Part shown: positions 33,415-41,411 of the stretch, piece by piece
Position numbering within the stretch: position 1 is the stretch's first letter
How the letters are laid out: every line of letters starts with the position of its first letter
DNA from: Cucumibacter marinus DSM 18995
GTDB taxonomy: Bacteria; Pseudomonadota; Alphaproteobacteria; Rhizobiales; Devosiaceae
Assembly (NCBI RefSeq): GCF_000429865.1
Contig: NZ_AUCR01000002.1
Coordinates: 124,001 to 188,000 of the forward strand
Direction: 5' to 3'
DNA: 64,000 nt
Program-made: the position numbers and the translations under genes
The notes under the pieces: model-generated
What the model saw: only the letters and a program-made list of their open reading frames with translations
The model's database searches: none
Told to the model about the DNA's origin: nothing

Positions 33415-33999
33415 CTATCCCCTTACCACCGTTCGGAAGGTCAACGAGATGCGCCTCTCGCGAGGGCATCGCGCTCCGTCAATCATGTCGGATTTCCGGG
33501 CGGCAATACCGTGTCTCCAGCCATAGCGGGCAATGCCCCTGAGGATCAGCAGACTGTTCGGGTACAGAGCTGCGCTCAGGCGGCGAGGTCCGGCGAGCTC
33601 GGTGAATTCCATAACGCTGGATGAGCCGAGGCTCAGTGACGCGATGGTGTCGCCGAAACACGGTTCGCAATCGACATGCGCTGCGATGCCTTGTCCGGGC
33701 AGGTATTCGTTGACGATCACCTGGTCCGGCCGGTCGGCAAAAAGCCCGTTCGAGGCGAGGCGGGCTGCCAAATCCGCAAGCCATTCAGGCAGCGCTCCCA
33801 GATAAGAACCTTCGGCGATCTTTCGGGCGCGGTAGTCGTAGCGATAGCCATAATGCTGCACCCTGCGCCTGAGGTCTTCTTGCCAGGGGCGGCTGTCGAT
33901 CTTGGCCAGCAGCTGGACCGCGTCAGTGTCCGTGACGAAGTCATCAATCAACTCGGCGTCAGGGGGCAGCATGGCAGTTCCGGCAAGCTTCCACTGCAT
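33415..33999 (-). CDS. Alpha-ketoglutarate-dependent dioxygenase, AlkB family
   Basis: A 194-residue Fe(II)/2-oxoglutarate oxygenase. AAHVDCEPCFGD gives the iron ligands H108 and D110, RYGWRHGIAAR gives H163, and RRISLTFR gives the 2-oxoglutarate Arg (R183). VIVNEYLPGQGI is the usual lead-in strand. AlkB enzymes demethylate 1-methyladenine and 3-methylcytosine in DNA/RNA. The length fits the AlkB/ALKBH2-like compact form. It appears as a single gene, not in an Ada operon. Role in alkylation repair is likely but substrate preference is unproven. Confidence 0.9.
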   Translation of the reverse strand: MQWKLAGTAMLPPDAELIDDFVTDTDAVQLLAKIDSRPWQEDLRRRVQHYGYRYDYRARKIAEGSYLGALPEWLADLAARLASNGLFADRPDQVIVNEYLPGQGIAAHVDCEPCFGDTIASLSLGSSSVMEFTELAGPRRLSAALYPNSLLILRGIARYGWRHGIAARKSDMIDGARCPRERRISLTFRTVVRG

Positions 34000-34057
34000 C
34001 GGAACACCTCATCAAGGTTTCGGCAATAACCCATTCACGCCCCCCAAAACAAACGGA

Positions 34058-34075
34058 CCGGCTGTTGCCAGCCGG
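34058..34075 (-). terminator. Candidate intrinsic terminator of the cupin-like gene
   Basis: CCGGCTG-TTGC-CAGCCGG is a perfect 7-base-pair hairpin. On the minus strand it is followed by TCCGTTTGTTTT, a T-rich though interrupted tail, 53 bases beyond the stop of 34129-34575. Confidence 0.6.
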
Positions 34076-34128
34076 CCCGCAGACGTTCCGCAGTCATTGG
34101 TCTGCAGAGCGTGAGGACTGTTGGGCGA

Positions 34129-34575
34129 TCAGGTTCTGGCCTTGTAAGTCGAGGCCAGGGACAGCGCCGAGAAGGTGAAGGGGCGCCAGACCTTGATCAA
34201 ACCGAGCGGGCAATGCTTCACCCCGGCGGGGATATAGATCGAGCCCGAGGTGGTGATGTGGCGGCGTTCGCCTTCGATATCGATATAGATTTCGGCGCCC
34301 AGATCCTTGGGGTTTTGGGGGTCGCTGCCGGTCCAGGTCAGCACTTCGTCATAGTCATGCACATGCTCGGAGACCCAGAGCAGCGGCTCGTCGAGCTCGG
34401 TGATCCAGATATGGGTCATGTGGATCTGGGACTGGGGCTGGATCATGCGCCCGACTAGCTCGAAACCGCCGGTGTTGGGGGGATCCTGCAGATCTGCCAA
34501 CTTGCCTTCCGCGGAAAAGTCCGCGTCGGTCAAGGGCATGTCGTCGTTCAGCAATCCGTCAAAATGGCTCGCCAT
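34129..34575 (-). CDS. Cupin-like protein at end of the peptide ABC operon
   Basis: A 148-residue soluble protein with a beta-rich core: MTHIWITELDEPLLWVSEHVHDY carries His and Glu in a cupin-like first motif, and SIYIPAGVKHCPLGLIKVWRPF carries the second-motif Pro-Ala-Gly-x-x-His. AGGAG precedes ATG 34575. It lies 68 bases after the DppDF-like gene on the same strand and before a terminator, so it probably closes that operon. It may process or sense the imported compound. No enzyme activity can be assigned. Confidence 0.65.
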   Translation of the reverse strand: MASHFDGLLNDDMPLTDADFSAEGKLADLQDPPNTGGFELVGRMIQPQSQIHMTHIWITELDEPLLWVSEHVHDYDEVLTWTGSDPQNPKDLGAEIYIDIEGERRHITTSGSIYIPAGVKHCPLGLIKVWRPFTFSALSLASTYKART

Positions 34576-34643
34576 GATGTTCTCCTCTTCATTACGCAAG
34601 CGAAATTGTTAGGTGCGGACCGGCAGTGCGGCCCGCGCCGGGG

Positions 34644-36443
34644 TCAGTGCACAGCCAGGGCCGCCGTCTCGGTCTCGTCGTCTCCGGTGGGAAGCTGGAG
34701 CGTGTTGGCGAGCAAGGACTGTGTGTAGGGGTGTTGGGGGGCGTTGAGCACGGCCTGCATTTCGCCTTGCTCGACGATGCGGCCCTCGTTGAGGACGATC
34801 ACCGTGTCGGCGATGTTGCGCACCACGGCGAGGTCGTGGGTGACGAACATCATGCCCAGGCCATCTTCGAGCAGCGAGCGCAGCAGTTCGATCACCGAGG
34901 CCTGCACCGACACATCGAGCGAAGAGGTAACCTCGTCGCACAGCAGGACCGCCGGGTTCGAGACAAGCGCGCGGGCGATGGCGACACGCTGGCGCTGGCC
35001 GCCCGAGAGTTCGGCCGGGTAGCGGTCGGTCAGATCGGCGGGAATGCTGACCCGGTCGAGCGCCTCGTTGATCACGTCGATGGCCCGGCCTTCGCGCTTG
35101 GCGGCGCTCCCATCGAGCGCGGCGATCAGGCTCTGGCCAATGGTCCGGCGCGGATTGAGCGAGGCGTTGGGGTTCTGGAAGATGTATTGCAGGCGCTCGC
35201 GCGCGATCTGATCCCGCCCGGCGACTGACAGGGGCAGGGGGCTTCCGGCGAGGGTCAGTTCACCGGTCAGGTTTTCGTGCAAGCCGATCAGGCAGCGTGA
35301 AAGCGTTGATTTGCCCGAACCGCTTTCGCCCACCACCGCAAGGCAGCGGCCCGGTTCGACGGTCAAATTGACGTCGAACAGCACCTGCTTGTCGCCATAG
35401 GCGGCATTGATATGGGTGGCGGTAAGGGCGGGTTCGACCGCCTCGGCCGCGCGGCGGTGATCGATGTGGCGCGAGACGGCGCCGAGCGTGTGGGCGAGTT
35501 CTGGCCGCACACAACGCACCAGTGCGGTGCCGGCCTGACGCAGGGGCGGACGCACCGAGCAGGCCGCGATCGCATAATCGCAGCGGTCCGAGAAGATGCA
35601 GCCCTCAGGCCATTCGCCGACATTGGGGACGCGGCCCCGGATCGGCAGCAGCGCCTGCCGGTCATTGACCGAAGGCACAGCGTCAAGCAGGGCACGGGTA
35701 TAGGGGTGACGCGGGGTGGCCAGCACCTCTTGCATCTCACCTTGTTCGACCACCTGGCCGCCATACATCACCGTCACATGGTCGGCGACACTGGCGATCA
35801 CCGCGAGGTCGTGGCTGACATAGATCGCGGTCAGATTGTCCGCGATGCAGAGCTGCTTGATGAGGTCGAGCACCTTGGCGCGTGTCGACACGTCGAGCCC
35901 GGTAGTCGGTTCGTCGAGGATGATCACCTTGGGTTCGGCGATCACCGCCATGGCGATGGCGATGCGCTGCTGCTGACCACCCGAGAGCTGGCGTGGCCGG
36001 CGGCGCAGGAACGCATCGTCGTCGGGCAGGCCGACTTTTTTCAGGATCCTTTTGGCGCGTGCGGTTTTCTCTGCAGAACTGCCTTCAAGCCCTTCGGTCA
36101 GAAGCGTGTCGAGGCGCAGCGTGGGGTTAAGCGCCGCGCCGGGGTCCTGCGCGACATAGGCAACGAGGTTGCGGCGTGCACTGCGCAATTGCTTCGGGGT
36201 GAGCGAGAGCATTTCGGTGCCGTCAATGTTGACCGCGCCGCCGCCGATGCGCACACCGCGGCGGGCATGTCCCATCAAGGCCAGGGCCAGGGTCGATTTG
36301 CCGGAGCCGGATTCCCCGACGATGCCCATGACTTCGCCCTGTCTGAGGGTGAGCGACACATCGGCGATGATCGGCGCGCCGTCGAGACGTTCGACGGTTA
36401 CAGCGTCCGCCGTGAGGATGGCGGGATCGACCGAATTCGTCAT
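34644..36443 (-). CDS. Fused dipeptide/oligopeptide ABC transporter ATPase (DppD-DppF type)
   Basis: A 599-residue protein with two complete ATPase modules. Walker A GESGSGKST occurs in each half, signatures are LSGGQQQRIAIAM and [13 protein letters not shown], and Walker B segments are VIILDEPTTGLD and VLLCDEVTSSLD. Each is followed by the peptide-family extension (HPYTRALLDAVPSV; HPYTQSLLANTL), and the first by a Cys-containing segment (GCIFSDRCDYAIAACSV) that in relatives binds an iron-sulfur cluster. A single chain thus serves both permeases. It overlaps the DppC gene by 4 bases. Confidence 0.93.
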   Translation of the reverse strand: MTNSVDPAILTADAVTVERLDGAPIIADVSLTLRQGEVMGIVGESGSGKSTLALALMGHARRGVRIGGGAVNIDGTEMLSLTPKQLRSARRNLVAYVAQDPGAALNPTLRLDTLLTEGLEGSSAEKTARAKRILKKVGLPDDDAFLRRRPRQLSGGQQQRIAIAMAVIAEPKVIILDEPTTGLDVSTRAKVLDLIKQLCIADNLTAIYVSHDLAVIASVADHVTVMYGGQVVEQGEMQEVLATPRHPYTRALLDAVPSVNDRQALLPIRGRVPNVGEWPEGCIFSDRCDYAIAACSVRPPLRQAGTALVRCVRPELAHTLGAVSRHIDHRRAAEAVEPALTATHINAAYGDKQVLFDVNLTVEPGRCLAVVGESGSGKSTLSRCLIGLHENLTGELTLAGSPLPLSVAGRDQIARERLQYIFQNPNASLNPRRTIGQSLIAALDGSAAKREGRAIDVINEALDRVSIPADLTDRYPAELSGGQRQRVAIARALVSNPAVLLCDEVTSSLDVSVQASVIELLRSLLEDGLGMMFVTHDLAVVRNIADTVIVLNEGRIVEQGEMQAVLNAPQHPYTQSLLANTLQLPTGDDETETAALAVH

Positions 36444-37321
36444 GCCTCGCCCTCCGTGCGGGCGATGATCCGCGCCGAGCCCTCGGCAATCAGAGCCCCG
36501 CCGATGGTGTAGAGAACGATCATCAGGATCGGGGCCAGAACCGCATAGGGCTGTATGCCGAGGCCATTGCCGTTTTCAGCGACCATCAGTCCCCAGTCAG
36601 CGGCGGGTGGCTGGATGCCGTAGCCGATGAAGCTCATGGACGACAGGATGGCGACCGACCAGCTGAGCCTCAGCCCGAGTTCGACCAACAGGGGCGAAGA
36701 GACGTTGGGCAGCAATTCGCGGGTGATGATGACGCGACCGGGTGTGCCGACGGTCTTGGCCCACAATACATATTCCTGGCGCAGCAAGGGCAGGGCTGCC
36801 CCACGGATGACGCGCGCGACGCCGGGCATCAGCGTGAGAACGACCAGCGTTACCAGCAAGGGCGGGGCGGGCCCGAAAATCGAGACGCAGAGAAGTGTCA
36901 AAAGGATGCCGGGGAACGCCAGCAGCACATCCATGCAACGCATCAGGATGAGGTCGGTCCAGCCGCCGTAATAGGCGGCGATGAGCGCGATGGCGGCGCC
37001 CAGCGACACGGCGATCAGTGCCGAGGCGGGGGCCATCCAGGCAAGATAGATGCCACCGGACATGACGCGCGAGAGCACATCGCGGCCGAGATTGTCGGTG
37101 CCGAGCCAGGCCTCGGGCGAGGGGGGCGCATAGGGCCGGCCCACAGGGGCGGCCATGTCATGGGGCGCCAGGAACGGGGCGATGATGACCAGGATCGTGA
37201 TGCCGACCAGCATGGTCACACCAAGGCGGACCTGGGCCGAGCTCCAGAGCCGCCACAGGCCGGTCGCGCGGGCTTTGCGGGGCCGGGGCAATTCGAGGCT
37301 GGCGTCAGTGGTTGTCGTCAC
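36440..37321 (-). CDS. Peptide-type ABC transporter permease (DppC type)
   Basis: A 293-residue permease. The N-terminal cytoplasmic segment is followed by a first helix at about 33-53 (GVTMLVGITILVIIAPFLAP) and by GTDNLGRDVLSRVMSGG, the classic DppC/OppC motif. There are five more helices, and the coupling loop is GAALPLLRQEYVLWAKTVG. It forms the channel with the DppB-type protein encoded 33 bases upstream. Confidence 0.94.
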   Translation of the reverse strand: MTTTTDASLELPRPRKARATGLWRLWSSAQVRLGVTMLVGITILVIIAPFLAPHDMAAPVGRPYAPPSPEAWLGTDNLGRDVLSRVMSGGIYLAWMAPASALIAVSLGAAIALIAAYYGGWTDLILMRCMDVLLAFPGILLTLLCVSIFGPAPPLLVTLVVLTLMPGVARVIRGAALPLLRQEYVLWAKTVGTPGRVIITRELLPNVSSPLLVELGLRLSWSVAILSSMSFIGYGIQPPAADWGLMVAENGNGLGIQPYAVLAPILMIVLYTIGGALIAEGSARIIARTEGEA

Positions 37322-37354
37322 GCGCTTTGTCTCCTTTGCTGGATGGGCGCGCCA

Positions 37355-38326
37355 TCACTTTCGCGCAAGCGCGTCGGCGATGAGATTGAAGAAGAAATAG
37401 GCGGAGGCGATCACCAGCACATAGGCCTGGATCGCGGGCAGGTCGCGGTTGGTGACCGCATCGACCAGCGCGCTGCCGACGCCCGGATAAGCGAACAGGT
37501 ACTCGACCACGACCACGCCGCCGATGGTGAAGGCTGCCACAAGGCTCGCCGCCGGGATGATCGGCGCGATGGCGTTGGGCAGGGCGTGCAGGAACAGGAT
37601 GCGCGCCGGGGACAGGCCCTTGAGGACCGCGGTCTGGATGTATTCCGTGGTCATCACGTCGATCACTGCCACGCGGACCAGGCGCGACAGATACATGACG
37701 CCGGGGATAATGATGGTGGTCGCTGGCAGGATCAGCGCCGAAGGGTAGGAAATCGGCGAGTCTCCCGGCGGGATGAACGAGACTGCGGGCAGCCAGTGCA
37801 CCACGGTTGTCGCGAATATGGCGACCAGAATGGTGCCGGTGACGAATTCGGGCACCGCATTGAAAATCATCGAGGTGATGAGGAAGATCCGGTCGACCAG
37901 CCCGTCGCGGTATTGCGCGGCGACAACGCCGACCACCAGCGCGGTGGGCAGCATCACGGCGAGCGCGACGGCGCTCAGGGTGGCGGAGTTGCGCAGGCCG
38001 ATGACCAGGCTTTCGGAGACCGGGCGGCCACTGGCGAGGGATGTGCCCCAATCGCCATGGAGAATGCCGCCCAGCCAGTTGATGTATTGGGTCCAAAGGG
38101 GCTGGTTGAGGCCGAGCTGGACCCGCAATTGCTCCACCTGATCTGGAAGCGCATGCGGACCCAGGATCATGTTGGCGACGTCCCCGCGCAGGGAACGCGC
38201 TGCCAGAAAAATCAGCAGCGAGACCGCCAGCAGGGTCAACAGGCCCTGCAATACCTTGCTCAGCACCGGCATGAGCCGGCTCATGAGCGGATAACCACGG
38301 TCTTCGGTGACGTCGCCAACTGCCAT
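37355..38326 (-). CDS. Peptide-type ABC transporter permease (DppB type)
   Basis: A 323-residue permease with six helices. GLNQPLWTQYINWLGGILHGDWGTSL is the OppB/DppB periplasmic motif (residues about 73-98), and YIQTAVLKGLSPARILFLHALPNA is the coupling loop. The cluster resembles Dpp/Opp and opine- or glutathione-type importers; the substrate is undetermined. It lies 29 bases after the binding-protein gene. Confidence 0.94.
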   Translation of the reverse strand: MAVGDVTEDRGYPLMSRLMPVLSKVLQGLLTLLAVSLLIFLAARSLRGDVANMILGPHALPDQVEQLRVQLGLNQPLWTQYINWLGGILHGDWGTSLASGRPVSESLVIGLRNSATLSAVALAVMLPTALVVGVVAAQYRDGLVDRIFLITSMIFNAVPEFVTGTILVAIFATTVVHWLPAVSFIPPGDSPISYPSALILPATTIIIPGVMYLSRLVRVAVIDVMTTEYIQTAVLKGLSPARILFLHALPNAIAPIIPAASLVAAFTIGGVVVVEYLFAYPGVGSALVDAVTNRDLPAIQAYVLVIASAYFFFNLIADALARK

Positions 38327-38355
38327 TGGATCAGCCCTCTTGTTGCCTCAAGCGC

Positions 38356-39855
38356 TTACTTGTTGAGCGTCACGCCGCCATATTCGACGGGCGTACGGCC
38401 ATGCAGGTCAGGCTTCAGACCCACGACAGTGTCCCTGTGAACGGTGATGTTCGAGGGGAAAGCCGGCACGATATGCCCACCGCGCTCGTTCTCGATGGCC
38501 TGCATCTGGGCGACGAGTTCGCACTGCTTGTCGAGATCGCCTTCCACCTGAAGCTTGGCGGCCAGTTCGTTGTACTCGGCATCGTCGAAATGGGTGGCGT
38601 TTTCACCCTGGCCCGGCAGAAGCGCAGCGGTTGCCGCGATTTCGTAGGGCCCGGCGGTGAAGCTGACCAGGAACGGCCATTCGCGCCAGCGATTGAGGAA
38701 GCTGGCGACGTCGAGCTTGCGCACTGTAACGGTAATGCCTGCCTGCGAGGCTTGCTGGGCGTAAAGCTGGGCCATTTCCATCATGCCGGCGAAGGCGCCG
38801 TCGGTAACCAGCTCGAAGCTGAGATCGCTCTGCCCGGCTTCGGCCAGCAGTGCCTTGGCGCGTTCGATGTCCTGGGTGCGCTGCGGGATATCGGGTGCCG
38901 CGCAGCCGGTATTGTTGCCCAGGAAGTCGTTACCCACCGTGGCGTAGCCGCCAAAGGCATTGTTGACGATCTGCTCACGGTCGACCACGAGCTTGAGCGC
39001 CTCGTTAACCCGGGGATCGCTGAAGGGCTCGGTATCGACCCGGAAGGCCAACATCGGGTAGGACGTGTTGCCGCTTATCACGGTCTTGAGGCGGGGGTCG
39101 GCGGTGAGTGCCGGCACATCGGTGTACGGCACGGAGTAGGCCACGTCGATCTGGCCACCTCGCAGGGCGTTGGTCACGGCCTGCTGGTCGCGGAAGCCGA
39201 TGATCCGGAGCTTTTCAAAGCCCGGCTTGTCGCCCCAATAGTCGTCGAACCGGGTCAGGCGCGCTTCCTGGCCGGGGGTGAAGGAATCGAGAGTGAACGG
39301 ACCGGTGCCAACCACCTCACCGTCTTCGCCCAATGCCCGCATCATCAGGCTGTCTTCGGCGAATGCGTTGGCGAACAGGCCGAACGGACGGTTGAGGGTG
39401 AATTCGACGGTCAGATCGTCCACCTTGCGGATGCCTTCGGGATCGACGAAATCGATCTGGCTGCGCAGGATGAAGTTGTTTTCCGGATCCATCATGTATT
39501 TGACGCTGGCGATGACGTCGTCAGCGGTGAACGGCTTGCCGTCATGGCGCATCACATTGGGCCTGAGATGGACGGTCCAGACATCCAGGGTCTCGTTGGG
39601 GACCATGGATTCGGCGAGTTCCATGACGACGGCGCCATCCGGCGCATAGGCGCTCAGATTGTCATAGAGCTGGCTGTATAGGGATTCGGCCGATGCCGAG
39701 GTCGTGGGCGAATAGGGTTGCACCACGTCCTTGGAGTTGCCGATGACGCCGAGCACCAGTTCGGCCTGTGCCAGGGCGGCCAGGCCGGAGCCCAACAGCG
39801 CCGTCGAGGCCATCAGGCCTACAGCAACGGCGCGTCTCAGTTTTGCAGAGATCAT
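38356..39855 (-). CDS. Peptide-type ABC transporter substrate-binding protein (family 5)
   Basis: A 499-residue periplasmic protein. Signal peptide to about residue 30 (ALLGSGLAALAQA). Family-5 features: MVPNETLDVWTVHLRPNVMRHDGKPFTADD, FTLNRPFGLFANAFAEDSLMMRA and NEALKLVVDREQIV. ATG 39855 is chosen over an upstream in-frame start because it begins the signal peptide and follows GGAGGAGG. First structural gene of the importer, downstream of an AraC gene in the same direction. Confidence 0.93.
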   Translation of the reverse strand: MISAKLRRAVAVGLMASTALLGSGLAALAQAELVLGVIGNSKDVVQPYSPTTSASAESLYSQLYDNLSAYAPDGAVVMELAESMVPNETLDVWTVHLRPNVMRHDGKPFTADDVIASVKYMMDPENNFILRSQIDFVDPEGIRKVDDLTVEFTLNRPFGLFANAFAEDSLMMRALGEDGEVVGTGPFTLDSFTPGQEARLTRFDDYWGDKPGFEKLRIIGFRDQQAVTNALRGGQIDVAYSVPYTDVPALTADPRLKTVISGNTSYPMLAFRVDTEPFSDPRVNEALKLVVDREQIVNNAFGGYATVGNDFLGNNTGCAAPDIPQRTQDIERAKALLAEAGQSDLSFELVTDGAFAGMMEMAQLYAQQASQAGITVTVRKLDVASFLNRWREWPFLVSFTAGPYEIAATAALLPGQGENATHFDDAEYNELAAKLQVEGDLDKQCELVAQMQAIENERGGHIVPAFPSNITVHRDTVVGLKPDLHGRTPVEYGGVTLNK

Positions 39856-40035
39856 GTCCTTGATTCCTCCTCCGTTTCGGCAGTTTCCGCCTGCGCGGGC
39901 ACACAACTCGATCCCGCACAGAGGACTGCTTGAGCGTGAGACAACACCGCTCTTCGATTACTGTCTTGGAGAGAAACGAATCCGGTTGTTCAGGCGGTCG
40001 GGGATAGCGGCCCGACACTGACCGATCGATGCGAA

Positions 40036-40057
40036 ACGGCCCCGAAACCGGGGCCGT
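40036..40057 (-). terminator. Hairpin after the AraC gene
   Basis: ACGGCCCCG (40036-40044) pairs perfectly with CGGGGCCGT (40049-40057) around AAAC. It lies 33 bases beyond the AraC stop on the minus strand. Only a short T stretch follows, so it may reduce rather than stop read-through into the importer operon. Confidence 0.5.
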
Positions 40058-40090
40058 CAATGCGTATCGGAAAATCAACAGATGTCGGGA

Positions 40091-41068
40091 TCAGCGTGGG
40101 CAGACCGGCGCGCGCAGGAGATCCGAAGGCGTGCAGCCAAACAGGTCCTTGAAGCACCTGTTGAAATAGGACACGTCGTTGAATCCCACAGAATAGGCAA
40201 TATCGGCAATGGTCTGGGCGCCCCGCTCGACCCCGATCCGCTCGATCTGGGTACGCGCGTATTGCAGCCGCTTGTCCCGGATATAGGTGGTGCAGGTCAT
40301 GCCCCTGCGCTGAAAATCGAGCTGCAGCACGCGCATCGATACGCCGATCATCCCGGCCAGCCATTTCGCCGTCAGATAGGAATTGGTGAGGTGCTGATCG
40401 ATCAGCACGTCGGCCATCTGCAGGCGCTCGGCAACGGTGTCGCTGCCCATATCGAAGCCCGTGGCGGGGTCGATGCCGCTCAGGAACGCCTGGCGGGTGG
40501 CGTTGAAGGTGAGCTGCCGCAGCCGGGCCGCCTGATCGCCTTCATCGGTTTCTTCGAGGACCTGGGCAACCAGCGCGCGCAGCATGGTCGCCATCGGATT
40601 ATAGGCATCGAGCTTGCGGGCGACGTTGAAGCTGTCCTTGCCGGTCAGCATCAGTGCCTGCTGGGGCAGGTTTACCGAGATGTGGTTCGAGTACTTTCCG
40701 CGGAAATAGAAAGTGGTGGGTTTGGTGGATTCGATGAGGATGCAGTCGCCCATATTGAGCGTCGAATGGGCGCCAGCGTGTTCCACCCCGCACGATCCCT
40801 CGAGCTGGACGATCAGAAAAAGCTGTTCGCTTGCGTCGCGCCGCACATCGTTCCAGTCCCGGTCGATCTGGTCGAGATCGTTCGAGATCTGGGAGAATTC
40901 CATGCCGCAGGCGTTTATCCGTCGCGCCTCGCCACGAATCTTTGCCGCGGTGTCCATGCTGCTCGGACGAAAACTGCCACAGGTGAAATGCAGATCATCG
41001 ACCCATCGGCCAAACGGCGTCAGAATCCGATCCTTGTGGAGCAACTCCACAGAACTCAACAGATCCAA
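40091..41068 (-). CDS. AraC-family transcriptional regulator
   Basis: About 325 residues. The N-terminal half is a beta-rich sensor of the AraC-binding-like type (EQLFLIVQLEGSCGVEHAG, then FYFRGKYSNHISVNLP). The C-terminal 100 residues carry two helix-turn-helix motifs: YLTAKWLAGMIGVSMRVLQ and QTIADIAYSVGFNDVSYFNRCFKDLFGCTPSDL. The start is uncertain: the frame extends to GTG 41110, but TTG 41068 lies just after GAGGAGGGGTAGGAG. It sits upstream of and parallel to the importer operon, which it most likely activates. Confidence 0.85.
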   Translation of the reverse strand: MDLLSSVELLHKDRILTPFGRWVDDLHFTCGSFRPSSMDTAAKIRGEARRINACGMEFSQISNDLDQIDRDWNDVRRDASEQLFLIVQLEGSCGVEHAGAHSTLNMGDCILIESTKPTTFYFRGKYSNHISVNLPQQALMLTGKDSFNVARKLDAYNPMATMLRALVAQVLEETDEGDQAARLRQLTFNATRQAFLSGIDPATGFDMGSDTVAERLQMADVLIDQHLTNSYLTAKWLAGMIGVSMRVLQLDFQRRGMTCTTYIRDKRLQYARTQIERIGVERGAQTIADIAYSVGFNDVSYFNRCFKDLFGCTPSDLLRAPVCPR

Positions 41069-41411
41069 GGATCTCCTACCCCTCCTCAAAGGACCGGTTT
41101 GCCCGATCACTTACCATGTAAAGTATCAGATGGGTGAAACCACAACAAGCGCCTGGTCCCCCGGAAAGCCGGGCCATCGCGGCCCACTTTGTGGGAGCCG
41201 CCGGCGTTCGTGCCGTCTCGAAATGCCACCTCCATAATAAGTATATACAAAAGAATCGGCGGCGCTAGTGATGCCTTCAATTTTCATGGTGTGCACACGT
41301 GGCAGCAGCCTGCCGATTGGTTTTTGGGAGCGGCCAACTGAACCTCCCCAATCCCGATCATTTTGCTAAGGTGGAGAGGCGGCGGATTTGCCGCGACGTT
41401 GGGGGACCATA
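41069..41411. other. Divergent intergenic region, AraC gene to Kef antiporter
   Basis: About 340 bases without a gene. An AT-rich patch (AATAAGTATATACAAAAG near 41235) may hold a promoter. I see no terminator or convincing operator. Confidence 0.4.
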
